Assembly: GCA_947685225.1 (NCBI GenBank)
Contig: CANTUV010000022.1
Span: 9,280,501-9,344,500 of the forward strand
From: Garcia nutans
Taxonomy: Eukaryota > Streptophyta > Magnoliopsida > Malpighiales > Euphorbiaceae
Reading direction: 5' to 3'
Length of the DNA: 64,000 nucleotides
This document shows positions 11,328-23,384 of this stretch, one piece after another (the first letter of the stretch is position 1; every line of letters starts with the position of its first letter). The notes beneath the pieces are model-generated. The model was not told where the DNA came from. It did not search any database and saw only the letters and a list, made by a program, of their open reading frames with translations. The position numbers and the translations under genes are program-made.

Positions 11328-11585
11328 GCTAAATTACACTGGCAGTCCCTCAAAAATAGACAATGTAACAATGTGGTTCCTAAGCTTCAAAATGCTTAGA
11401 TGTCATCCCTTGACTATCCAGTTTCATAATGAAATGGTAATTCCATCTATTTGCCATCCAACCCCCATAAGAATGATCTGGCGTGGCTCCACTAATCCCT
11501 GTGCTACCTCAGCAAATAATAGTATTTTTGCTTTGTTAGCATGCCACTGCGTACGGAATTTAAGAAACTCACATGCTCTTACTTC
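11328..11585 (+). repeat. Left terminal inverted repeat of the MULE
   Basis: It pairs with 16785-17043 in reverse complement over blocks such as ttacactggca, tccctcaaaaata, atccagtttcataa and gtgctacctcagc. Substitutions and small indels separate the arms, so the element is old. Confidence 0.85.
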
Positions 11586-12240
11586 TCTTGCTATTTTTTT
11601 ATTGTTGTTTTTTATAAATAGTTTAACTGATCTCTCTCTCTTGTTTCTTTCTGACTATTTCTAATAAGCTTTTCTCTAAATTAATCCATAAATCTCAGCC
11701 CTTTATTCTTTAAACTTCAATCACTTTAGTAAAAAAAGTAAAGTAATTATATTGTATCCTGCAAAGTTTTGGAATCTATTTAATAAAATATAATTAAAGG
11801 TAGTGATAGAAGTGTGGTGGTAGGCCAAAGCAACAAAAAAAAAATATTAGTGAACCAACATTTAGGGATGGCAACATGAATTACATGTAATTTTTAAATA
11901 AAATTAAAATTTTTATTGACTTTGTCGGGTCTACTATTGACAATGAAAAAGGCTAGGATTTTTTGAAATTAGTAGTAGTGAAAAAGGGAGTTTTGGGTTT
12001 GATGTTGAATAGGGTTTTATTTTTTTAAAATGTTTGATCAATTTGCATGGGATGGCAATTTACTATAGTAGTATATACACATTCTGAAATACAAAATGAC
12101 AAAAATCACATTTGAAAATTTTGAGTCATGCTGATATGCACATTAAGAAAATGGCAAAAATCACATTTTCATTTTTGAATCATACTAAAGTGCACATTAA
12201 GAACCTAGCATGAAACTTATTTTGTTTATTTGTCAGGATT

Positions 12241-15200
12241 AAAAGAATTCAATATCAAATTGCATTATAATAGGGATAAAGCTGAATTAGGATACTATGA
12301 TGAAGAGATGCATACCATGTGGGGTTATTGTACTGATAATATTGTTTTGGTATGTATTAATTATGTCATACAACAACTTGGTGCAAAGGAGGGGTTTATG
12401 AGATATTAGTGGAAGAAACCTCCAAGGAGTACAAAGATGGTCTAAGGCCATTAGAGAATGATCACCATACCTTGGAGATGGCAGAGCAGGCTGAAAAGTA
12501 TGGTGAAGTGGATGTTTATGTAGAGCACTTAACCAATAGGATGTTATTTTTTGAATTTGGAAATTCTAAGACGAATAAGAGGGGATGTTATGATTGAATA
12601 GATTGAGGAGTCCAAATAAAAAAATAGCACTAAAACCAAGAAGGAAAAGAAGAAGAGAAATGGAAACAAAACCAATAGAGAATGAGCATGCTAGGGGGAG
12701 AAGCAGATCACACACTTCGTCAAACATCAAATATATTAAATATAAAGATCAAATTGAAGTTGTTGTTGCTGCTAAAATACCTAACATTAAAAGAGTAGAT
12801 GTTGAAACTAGAGGAGCTGATGTTGAAGGAGTTAAAATTGGAAGAGCATATGCTGAAGGAAATGGAAATGGAGGAGCAGAGGTAGGAAGCGTAGACCATA
12901 TTAGAAGAGTAAATGTTGAAGGAGATGAAAATGGAGGAGCAGAGGTAGAAGGAGCTAGAATTGAAGTTACTAAAACAAAAGGGCACACTGAAGGAGTATA
13001 TGAACCTGTGCAATAGCCAGTACATGAACCTATAGGGGCTCATGAATTCAATTTGAAAATGTTTAGTTATTTGCTCTAGAATATTGACTTTGAAGAAGAG
13101 TTACTAAGGTCTACTGAAGAAGATGAAAGGTGTATTTCAGCCACTAACAAGACATCATCTGAACCTACAGCCACCATCAACATATCATCTGGACTTGTAG
13201 CCATTACCAACACATCATATGATCCTGCAACCACCACATTCTTGTCATCTGAACTTGTAGCTCTCATGAACAAGCAGGATATCATGAATATGATGAATCA
13301 AGTACATAAGAAAATCCTGAAGAAAACATTAAAAGTGATGACTATAATATGGCTAACATGGATGATGATCTTCAAGAGAGACTGAATGAGAACCTTAATA
13401 ATAAAATAATTGGCATTCCAACTTATCTTTAAAAGGATCAAGTAGAGAGCATGATGCACGTATTCATGTACAAGTACATGAATACCAAGAACAAGATATT
13501 AATTATGCCTCTAGTGATGAGTTGCATAGTAAGACATAATTTAGGGATGAAAGGTCTAAAAAATTTCTAAAATTTTGTACAAAAAGGGACATGGATAATC
13601 TCACATGGTGTAAGGTTTTATATTCAAAGATAGGAATGAATTTAAGAATGCAGTAAGGAATTGAAGTGTTAAAAATAGATTTCAGAAAAGGTTTAAAAAA
13701 ATGATAAATTAAGGGTAGTTGTAGAATGTTCAGTGGATTCAAGCAAATGGAAGTTGAGAACTTACAAGGCTAACATGCAAGATCCAAGAGTTGAAACATT
13801 CCAACTTCGGAAAGCTAATTTGACCCATACATGTGCCAAAGTGCATAGTAAAATGTCACTTCAGAGTGGCTAGCTACCCATTAAATGGATGACATAAGGG
13901 AAAACCAAACTAGCTACCCATTGCATGGATGACATAAGGGAAAACCCAAACTGGACTCTTATTGCCTTCATATCTATAGTGAAAAGGGATTACAAAGTTA
14001 CTATTGGGAGAATGAAGGCATGGATGGCAAGGAACCTGGCATTGAAAAAAAAAATAAATGGGATGAATCAAAGCAATATGAGATGTTGCATGACTATAGG
14101 TTAAAGCTATTAAGATCTAACATTAGCTCTACTGTTGAAATGAAAGAAGCCAAAGGACATTTAAAAGTATTTACATTTGTTTGGCAGCCTTGAGAGATGG
14201 ATTTAAATCTAGTTATAGACCTATAATTTGTTTTGATGGATTTTCCTGAAGGGTATTTATGGATGCCAACTCTTATTAATAGTTGGGATTGATCCCAATA
14301 ATTGTACATACCCATTACATATGCTATTGTTAGGGTAGAAAATACTAAAAATTGGGGGTGGTTCCTAAGCAAATTGAAGAAAGACTTATGCATGCACAAC
14401 TCACATCACTGGACTTTCATGTTGGATAGACAAAAGGTATATAAACTTAACTCAGTAAGTTGTATCCTTCACTTATTTATGTATCTAATTTGGTTATTTC
14501 TTCTTGTAGGGCTTGGCGAATGAAATTGGACAGATATTTCCATATTTTGAACATAGGATGTTTATAAGACTTCTATAGACCAACCTGAGATTTATTTTTA
14601 GAGATAAAAAATATAAAGATCTATTATAGGCATGTGCAAGGGCAACTTATTAAAAAAAAAAGATGATTGTTTAGAAGTCAATGGAATGTAGAGAGTAGTT
14701 GAGAAAAACACCATGTGAAAATTGGAGTAGGGCTTGTTTCAATATAGATTGTAAGCATGACATATTATTAAATAACATATGTGAGTGCTTTAATAGATAT
14801 ACCTTATAAACAATGATGAGACCCATCATCACAATATTAGAAATGATAAGGGTTCAACTAATGATAAAAGTAGAAAAGAAAAATCTTCAAATGGTAAAGA
14901 TCCAAAATCTACTATGTCCTAAGATACAAAATAAGCTAGAGAAGATTAAGAATTTGTCTAGAGAATATTTTCCAACTTTCAATGGGTCAAATAGAGTGCA
15001 AGTTGATGGTAGGGGCCAATAGTATGTTGTTGATTTGGATTGGAAGACATGTGGTTGTAGGAGATAGGATTTAACCGGTATCCCATGCGTATATGCTATT
15101 GCATGTATTATTGGACAAAATGAAAATCTTAAGCTCTATATTGATGCTTGTTACCATGAGTATACTGTTATTAAAGTTTATAGTCATACTATTAAACCAA

Positions 15201-15511
15201 TAAATGGTTAAGAGTTGTGGCCTAAAGAAAATAGAAATAATATTATCACTCCTCTACTAATTGTTGTGAAAAAAAAAGGAAAGAGTTCTAAGGCTAGAAG
15301 AAAGGATGTAGGTGAAAGAGAAGAAGCTCAGAGAAAAAGGAAACAAGAAAAAAGATCTGAATCTGTAGGTGCATATCATCCAATTCAAACACAAGACACT
15401 TCATTTAAAAGTAGCTTCAAAATGAAAGGTCCAGTGAAAATAAGATGTAGTGTTTGTGCACAAATAGGCCATAACAAAAGATCACACAAGAAAGATGGTA
15501 ATTTGTTGTAG
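12241..15511 (+). pseudogene. MuDR-type MULE transposase remnant
   Basis: Fragments of one protein appear in order. The N-terminal PB1-like segment (about 12241-12590) includes DGLRPLENDHHTLEMAEQA and YVEH. A low-complexity acidic region with NGGAEVEG repeats follows (12770-13000). A MuDR N-terminal segment lies at about 13640-13850 (KLRTYKANMQDPRVETFQL). The catalytic region lies at about 14090-14400 and includes YRPIICFDG and VGIDPNNCTYPITYAIV. The SWIM finger is near 15030-15100 (CGC then GIPCVYA). A CX2CX4H knuckle lies near 15450-15490 (CSVCAQIGHNK). Stops and frameshifts interrupt every section, for example the stop in the SWIM motif. The catalytic acids cannot be assigned with confidence. 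Confidence 0.82.
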
Positions 15512-15587
15512 TTAAATGCAAAGTTTATTAATTTTTATATATTTTTAGCTGCTAAAAGTTTATAGAGTGATAAAGTTTCATTTATTA

Positions 15588-15728
15588 AAGCTACGGGATG
15601 ATTATGTTACATAAAGTTATGGGATGATTATGTTACGTTAGTTTAAGTTAGGGGATGACATTGTTACATTTCATAAAGTTGGAAGATGATGATGTTACAT
15701 TGTTTAAACTTTTAGGATCACTATGTTA
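15588..15728 (+). repeat. Short degenerate repeats inside the MULE, related to its TIR
   Basis: About five units follow the pattern aagttaggggatgattatgt with variations, each followed by tacat or similar. The same wording, gggatgatattgaaaca and accatattgttacc, occurs in the right TIR. The block lies just downstream of the transposase remnant. Confidence 0.65.
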
Positions 15729-16784
15729 TAACAATATTAATTCTTTTATATGTTCTGTGTTGCAGCGAAACAATCCATAGAGGACTTCAAAGATTTTGGG
15801 CAAAGCAAGGATTTTTTTTAGTTATATGGTGAAACAAGATATGTAATTTTTTATTTTTTTGTTTGTTACTTGATGTAACTAGATATGTATTTTTTAAAAC
15901 AAAAATAAATCTAAACATATGGTTTTGTAATTTTTGAAGGATCAAGAAACTATCATTTGATTTTGGTTATAATGAAATAGAGATAGTACTCTAACAATGA
16001 AACTGGATGTATATTGTAAATAGAAGGTATTGTAATTTTTAAAGGATCATGCTTCAATGAAGTTGCAATTTGGCTTTTCATTTTTCTCATTGTTTTTTAT
16101 GTTCTTGTTCTTCATTTGGATTTGTAATGAACAACATATGTAGTTAACAAATTTTTTATTTTCATTTACCATTATAACATATAAAAGATAACTTTAGCAT
16201 AAATGCTAGGGAAATAAAATCCAATCCTAACTATAAACATTTATTTCATTCTTTCTTTAAGGCCATCCATGAACACAATAGGGGTAAACCCACATTTGAA
16301 ATAACTACCCCATAAACAAAAGCCCTGCCTAACCCTATCACTCTATTCTTGCTTTGTAGCTCTTTCTTCTTCTTCTATAATCTCTCAATCTTTCTCAATA
16401 AAGAGTTAATAATGGCTTTAACATGTTCAAGGTATTCTTCATCAACCCATACAAAAAAACTACAAGTCCTATGAAGGGTCTACATATAGAAATTTTAAAA
16501 CAAATCAGCGTATACCCACATTTAATGAACATACAAACCAAATTTATACATACACCATAGTTCTTTCATCCATAAAAATGCATCCTAGTATTATCTTTAA
16601 TCCAAGAGGATAAAAAAAGAGCTAACTCACCACAACATATATAGAACCAAAAAGTTTACTGCAAATTTCTGACATTATTGGGAGAAACTGAAAGATCTCG
16701 ATTATTTTGCTCAAATTGAAGAAATGATATTTTTAACTAGGGTTTCACAACTCTGAAAGAAGATGAAGATACATCGATACAAGT

Positions 16785-17043
16785 GATATAAGTAAGAACA
16801 AGCGAGTTTATGGTTTTCGTGCACAGTGGAATACTGACAAAGTAGAAACACTGTTATTCGCTGAGGTAGCACAATGATCATTGAAGCATGCCGGATCACC
16901 GTTAGGAGGTTGGATGGAAAATAGATGGAAGGACCATTTTGTTATGAAACTGGATGGTTAAGGGATGATATTGAAACATTTTGAAGTTTAGGGACCATAT
17001 TGTTACCTTATGTATTTTTGAGGGATTGCCAGTGTAATTTACC
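16785..17043 (+). repeat. Right terminal inverted repeat of the MULE
   Basis: Inverted partner of 11328-11585. Its outer end reads gccagtgtaatttacc. The stretch between the transposase remnant and this repeat (15730-16785) shows no further coding sequence that I recognise. Confidence 0.85.
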
Positions 17044-18353
17044 CCTTATTTTTTTAATAAAACCTTGAATCATTTCAAATTTATCCCTCATAATTAATTG
17101 AAGAATATGAGCAAAGCATCTCGTATCAAAAGCATACCATACCCAAAACAAAAGCTTTTTTCAACTGTTGAATAATAAAATCATTAAAGGATGCATTGTC
17201 AACTATTATGTAGATAACCTTATCTAATCCCCACTCTTCCATGCAAGCATCAATAACATTCCCTATATTAATTCTTCTATGACTTTTAATTATACAAATT
17301 CAAAAATTCAATTTTGCAAATTAAACTAAGAATGTATAAAGAGTACAGTTAAACATAAGTAGGACATATTTTGGATACTTTTCTAAGTATCTATAGTTAA
17401 TGAAATTCTTTGACATTGGCAACCAAGAAAGGCACACAATTTTTCTTCTCTTGAACAAATAAAGAGTAATAATATCTAGCAACAGTAAACCTAAATGGAT
17501 TCTAATTAAAATGTAGGAATAACAACTTTAATAAATCCCTTAAACCCTTCTCCTTCAATGAACCTAAAAGGAAGTTCATCCTGTATAATCATTCTAGCTA
17601 AAGCTTCTCTATTGTTTGTAGGTCAATCTCCCAAGAAATTAATGTATCATCTTTTTAATTATTTACAGTATGTAAATTCAATAATTTTTATGATTTATCT
17701 TTATTCTTATGGGCTATAATTACATCTTTTTTAATTTTACATTTTTACAAGTTTTCCTTAAATGTTTTCACAATTTAGATTTGCTTAACTCACTTTTACT
17801 TTGATAATTTTTACCACACTGCAAACATCTAGTCCTCATAATCTAATTTTCCTCAGAATCTTTTACTTTCTCTAAATGAACCCAAACTCCCAACTTAATC
17901 TTTTTAGCAAAATGAGAAGGAGAAAATGGTTGAACAATACCTGGAGTTACACTATCAGATGTTGAATTTGGAACTAAGTAAGAATCAAATGTTTGTGTTT
18001 GAATGGAATAGAGGGTGGATCGGAGGTGCTTTCTTTTGATAGTGGTGAAATGACAACTACAATGTAATTGTCGTTGTTATTCTTGGTAGTACTAAAAACT
18101 GATTTTCACTTGTTTTGTTTCATATTAATAGGTAAACTCACAATTAACAAAATAAAATTTATTCAATCAGTATAGTAAACAAACTTGAATGATAGTTTGA
18201 ATTGTTTATTAGATAAATTCAGATATCACAAATTCACATCATTTACAGTTTGCAAGTAAAAATAATGTGAACTTGTGATAGCTGAATTTATCAATTAAGA
18301 AATTAAAATTATCGTTTAAGTTTATTTACTATACTAATTAAATAATTTTTATT

Positions 18354-20460
18354 TTGTTAGTTATGAGTTCACCTATTAATATGAATCAAAACAAGCAAAA
18401 ATCATCTTTTAATACTACATGCAACAACAATAATAATTACATTATAGTTGTCAATTTACCACCATTAAAAGAAAGCACATCTAATCCACCTTCTATTCTA
18501 TCCCTAAACAAACATTTAGTTCATGCTCAATTCCAAATGCTATATGTGATAGTGCAACTATATGTATTATTCAACCATCTTCTTTTACTCATTCTACTGA
18601 AAAGATTAGATTAAGACTTTGGATTCACTTAGAGAAAGTAAAAGATTCTGAGGGAAATGAGATTGGGAGGGCTAGATGTTTGTGTTGCAATAAGGATTAT
18701 TAGAGTAAAAGTGAGCGAGGCACTTCTGCAATATGGAAACATTTAATTATTGAAAAGTTACAAAAAAGTAGGATTTAATTGTAGCCCATAAAAATAATGA
18801 TAAATAAAAAATTATTGAATTTACAAACTAAAAATGATTCTAATGATGCTAGATTAACTTGTAGGAAATTTGATAAACAAGCTTGTAGAGAATATTTAGG
18901 TAAAATAATTATAATGATGAACTTCCCTTTAGGTTCATTGAATGAAAAGAGTTTAGGAAATTTATTAGAGTTGCTATTCCTAGATTTCATATTCAAACTA
19001 GGTTTATTATTACTGGCTAGAGGTTGTCATTCTTTATTTGTTTAAGAGAAGAAAAAATTGCTTTTCTTGCTTGCTTGTCAATGTCAAAAAGTTTCTTTAG
19101 CTATAAATACTTGGACAAGCATCCAAAATTTTTCCTCATTGTGTTTAATTACACACTTTATTTATTATGAGTTTAAATTGCATAAAAAAATTCTATTTTT
19201 TTTTATTATGAGTCATAAAGAAATTAATATAGAAAATATTGTTAATGCTTACATGGAAGAGTGAGGTTTAGATAAGGTCATGTGCATAATAGTTGCATTG
19301 CATCCTCTAAATGATACTATTAATCTACAATTAAAAAAAGGTTGTTAAAAAAAGCTTTTGTTTTGGGTGAGAATGCTTTTCATACGAGGTTCTTTTCTCA
19401 TATTCTTTAATCATTTATGATGGATGGCATTGAGATGATTGAAGATTCTATTAAAAGAATAAGGATTGTGTTTAGGTGTATCAGAAGCATTCAATAAAGG
19501 TTAGATTTATTGAAAAAAATATGATGAGATTGCAAATATCAAGTTCAATAAAGCATCTTTACAATTAGATTGTCTAACTAGGTTTTATATTAGATCTGCC
19601 TTGTGACATCAGAAAGCTTTTGATAGGATAGTGGATATGGATAGTAAATTTGTAAGTGAGTTTGGAGAGGATTTACCATGAGGATTGGTTTATGGTTGCT
19701 ATTTCGACTTGATTTTTAAAAAGGTATTACGATGTCACTTGTAAGTTATCCAACTCACTATATTGTACTTCCAATTTATATTTTCCATAAATAATGAGGA
19801 TTTTGAAGGCATTACAAACTTGTCAAAATAATAATGATATTACCATAGCTAAAATTGGCAAATAAAAGAGGGCTAAATTTAACAAGTATTAGGGTTTACT
19901 AAATAAAATGAATCAATGTATTTTAGAGTAGTAGTATTAGACCCTAGATATAATATGAATTATTTGAAGATAAAATATACTATATTTTGTAGTGGCAATT
20001 TTTTTTTGTGGGAAGGGGAATAAATGCTTTAATTTTCTTTATAAAGGATTATAAGACAATGAACATGTAGGAAATGATGGGTGAAATAATGATTCAAATC
20101 AATCTTAGACTAACAATGATAAATGGATGGAAGAAGATAAGATTCATGATAATTTCTTAAAACAAGACAATGAGAAGCAATTAGCATCCAAAGGGGAGTT
20201 GGATAGGTATTTGGAGGAGTATGCTGAAAAGTTCACTGATTTCAATGTTTTGGGTTGGTGGAAGATTAATACAGTGAGATACCCAATTTTGTTTTAAGTT
20301 ACAAGGGATATTTTGACTACACAATCCTCAATAGTTGCTTTTGAATTTATCTTTAGACAAATTTAAGAGTTATTTAATTCTAATATAGCTAAGATGTTAA
20401 TATGAAGAAACTTATCCAAGTTAAAGAATAATTGAAGAACTTGAATGCTTCTAGTTAGGT
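18354..20460 (+). pseudogene. hAT transposase remnant, right copy
   Basis: N-terminal Asn-rich segment at 18354-18470. A BED-type zinc finger lies near 18610-18760 (ARCLCCNKDY then TSAIWKHL). The core is at about 19480-19700, with an LDCLTRF-like block and SEFGEDLP. The C-terminal hAT dimerisation region is at about 20190-20350 and includes ELDRYLEEY, FNVLGWWKINTVRYP and TRDIL. Several stops and frameshifts break it. It is the mirror copy of the left arm, so the two 5' ends face each other across the axis at about 18255. Confidence 0.83.
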
Positions 20461-20989
20461 ATAAAATTTATTACAATTTTAGTTAATTTTTATTCTTTGA
20501 TTTCATTAACCATTTAACAAATTTTGATGGGTTTTAATTTTTAATTTTTCTTAACTTCCAGGTATCACTTAGGAACCTAAAATCATAGAAAATATTATGC
20601 CAATGACTAATATAGAAATTTGACACTCAATGTAAGTTGTATTTATTGATGTTTATTGTTAAATTATTTTGGAAATTATTTTTGTTTTTTTTGTTTGGAT
20701 TTTTTTATTGCAAAATATTTTTATTGTGGTGTTCATTAGATTTGAGATAGAATAATATTACATGTATACCAATTTCATCGTTATTAATTAGCATTTTTAT
20801 TTTCTATTTTTAATTATTTTTTTAAAATTGAAATTTATTTGTATTATCTTGAAAGCACTCGAGCTAATTATCTTACTTTTTTCTTATGTAATTTTCTTTA
20901 TTATATTACAAGGAATAAAGTTCAAAAAAGGCATTTGGAGTTTTCTTGCTTTTTTTTTTAATACATTTAAGCTATTTTATTTGGAAATT

Positions 20990-22434
20990 TTAATTATCCC
21001 AAAATGGCTTTATAAAAAAGATGCGTCTTTGTGAATTAATAATGTCCTCAAGAGGTTTGCTATCAATTTTTTTTAAAAGTTTTTTTAAGTGCTCTTTTAG
21101 CTCAATCATCACTTTATCATGCTTATAAGAAAGCCTTTCAAAGTAGTCTTTTAAATCTTTTAATTGAGACATGATTTTTTCTTCTTTTAAATTTTCATTT
21201 AGTTTAATATTTGGTTCTTGCAACATTTACTCATGTTCATTTTTCAAATAATAGCACAAATTCTTTTCTAAAGCAAAATTCTCCTTTTTATAATATTCAT
21301 AAATTTCTCTATCAAATCATCAATTGCATCTTAAAGTTCATTAAAAGTGTAAGGTTTAGAGTTTACTTCAATATCTTTATCTTCACTTTCTTAAGCCAAG
21401 AAGCATAAACAAGTTATCTCATACTCTTTATCCTTTGATAACTCCTTCACACTTGAGGTGTCATTTCCACTACAAGTTGTATATGTTTTATCTTTTTTTT
21501 TTTTCAGTTTAAAATTATGGTACTTTTGTCTTGTATGACCTGATTTCCTACACTTATAACGAATTATTTCAATTTTCTTTTCTTTTACTTGCTTTCATGA
21601 TGTTTTTTTGAAGCTTTTCCTTTGTAATTTTCTTTGGAAATGAACTTGTTAAACTAGCTAAACATTCTAACAAGAAGTAGCATCTCTTACTAATCATCTT
21701 TACTTAATGATTTCTTCTTCTTTTTAATTGAAGCCTTATAAGCAACTAACTTGTCCTTTTTGGAGTAGCATTCTTTTGTCTCTAGCTTCTTATTTTTCTT
21801 TAACTCATAAATGGCTATATTTTTATTTAGCTCTTTCAACATCAGTGTACTCAATTCTTTGATTCTTCTATAGCATCAACCTTAGGTTGCTTTATGGTAA
21901 TGAACTTAAAAACTTAGGGATTAGATCCTTTTGGGTGAAAGTTTTATAAATCCCTTTCAACTCATTCATAATTATTATGAATCTCTTATATATTTATGTA
22001 ACCGATTCATCATTTTTCATTATGAGAATTTCAAAACTTGTGGTAAGAAGATTCATCCATAAGTCATTGGCTAAAGCATTCATTAATCATCTTCAATAAT
22101 GCCATGTCTCCATTTTGGTTTCACAAGCCAAGACTCAATTAAATTTAATTTCGTCAAGTGTACAAAATAATAAATCCATAGTCTTGCCATTCATTAGCAA
22201 TGTAGGTGGAAGGATCTTTGGGCTTTAATTTAACAAGCTATCATCCATCAAAATAAATGGCTCTTTTTCAACCTCTTCTTAAAGTTCATTTCTTTTGGAC
22301 CTTATGTGAAATCTCATTCTCACCTTGGAAATATGGTGCTATACTTCTCTTTTTGAAATGAAGTCTTTGAGAGCCTTGTATAAATTATCTTAAACCCTTA
22401 AAATAATTGAATTTTATGTAAAAAAAAAAAACAA
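20990..22434 (-). pseudogene. Copia gag remnant (UBN2 type)
   Basis: On the minus strand a capsid segment near 21930-22030 reads SFEILIMKNDESVT and then RFIIIMNELKGIYKTF, matching the gag of SIRE/UBN2-type Copia elements. A degenerate zinc knuckle near 21520-21560 keeps KCRKSGHTRQK but has lost the first and last Cys. A Lys/Glu-rich coiled segment lies at 20990-21226. Many stops and frameshifts are present. No pol follows; the hAT inverted repeat begins about 250 bases further left. The 20736-20989 gap shows only AT-rich sequence. Confidence 0.7.
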
Positions 22435-22446
22435 TCCCTAATACCA
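22435..22446 (-). other. Degenerate primer-binding site
   Basis: The minus strand reads TGGTATTAGGGA, 9 of 12 matches to the tRNA-iMet complement, two bases from the LTR at 22449. Position and orientation agree with the gag remnant. Confidence 0.6.
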
Positions 22447-22448
22447 AT

Positions 22449-23384
22449 TGTTGGATCCTCATATGACAATTCCTAGATAATATGAATACAAATTTAAATT
22501 TTTAATTAATTTTACACCTTAAATGCAATATACTATCAATTTTAATATAAATAATATAAAGAGAGAAAATAATAGAAATTGCTTAGTCCATTTTTATAGT
22601 AGTTTGGAGGAAACTCTTTTGTTACATTCTCTCCTAAGTTTATGACTTAGAGTTTCACTAGTCCTTATGTTTGCACCCATGTTTATAGTGCACTAGTTGA
22701 TATGAGATTTTTCCCTTACATAATTGATTTTTAAGATTTTGCCCAACAATCAAAGGATTACAAGATGATTTGATCTAAAATCTCTCAAGACTACCAAAAA
22801 TGCTTTTACACATGTTAAAATTTAACATTATAACTTTATAACAGGTGAACACAAAATACATGAATTCTAAAAAAGTTTTTGTTCTAATCGAAATGCAATA
22901 GAAGAATTGAAATTTTGAGCAATATATTCTCTTTTAAACATATAAAACTTCTTAATCTTTATTGAAGAAAAACACTCACTCATGCACACACATATTCAAA
23001 ATAGGTTCAAAAATAAAGTTATTGTAAAGTGAAAAATGACATTTATAAGCTCTTTACCATCCTTAACAAATAAACATCTCTATAGATTTTGCTTGAGAAC
23101 TATAGATAGCATTTGTTATTTTTCCTAATTATAGTGATGATTTTATTGTATGAATATGAGTTTTCTATGTTAGAAGTTCCTATTTTATCTCCACGGATAA
23201 CATTTGTACAATAAAGTATAAGTTGTTTCTCTACTTGGTTTCCTTAGTGAGTAATATTGATGATTTTCTTGAACGTTGATGACTTTTTCTCAATAACAAA
23301 TGCTCAACAAGTATAGTGAAGGTAATTTTGCTTTCTTTTTGAATTTCTTAAAATTCATCTAAAATAATATAACAATTGTTATAC
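22449..23384 (-). repeat. Probable 5' LTR of the truncated Copia
   Basis: The left edge TGTTGGATCC is next to the primer site. The right edge is placed at ttgttataca by the TG...CA rule and is uncertain because no partner LTR is in the window. The content is AT-rich with no coding frame. Confidence 0.5.

Larger units (their letters stand above)
11328..17043 (+). mobile_element. Mutator-like element (MULE) nested in the left hAT copy
   Basis: It is bounded by long terminal inverted repeats whose outer ends read taaattacactggca on the plus strand at left and its complement at right. About 240-260 bp are recognisable on each side. The element is about 5.7 kb and carries a decayed MuDR-type transposase in the plus direction. 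It interrupts the left hAT arm at a place where the right arm is continuous, which supports insertion. The expected 9-bp duplication cannot be fixed because the left junction lies in a run of about 13 T. Confidence 0.85.
9930..18130 (-). pseudogene. hAT transposase remnant, left copy, interrupted by a MULE
   Basis: Read on the minus strand. A BED-finger-like segment lies at about 17800-17930. A core segment at about 10980-11300 corresponds to the RICESLEEPER-type pattern LDCPIRWNS, followed by a residue run like AFEKIENTNSIFVSEF. The dimerisation region at about 10320-10440 contains a ryp-x8-ardil-like stretch. In-frame stops, including a stop in place of the conserved Trp, and frameshifts show it is dead. 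The MULE at 11328-17043 separates the N-terminal half (right) from the C-terminal half (left). It is the diverged mirror copy of 18354-20460. Confidence 0.8.
9705..20735. repeat. Giant imperfect inverted repeat of two head-to-head hAT copies
   Basis: Sequence from about 9705 rightwards reappears in reverse complement from about 20735 leftwards. Matched anchors include the segment ending cttaacttccagg (20560-20580) against cctggaagttaag (9902-9914), the acttacattgag block, and the transposase segments at 11200 and 19550. The axis lies near 18255, where cacattattt-like sequences face each other across a loop of about 20 bases. With the MULE at 11328-17043 removed, the arms are about 2.8 and 2.5 kb. 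They are clearly diverged, with many substitutions and indels. Confidence 0.85.

Noticed and set aside
12594..13043. Independent gene for the repeat-rich 140-residue frame at 12594-13016
   Set aside because: It lies in order between the N-terminal and MuDR parts of the MULE transposase and is best seen as its low-complexity linker.
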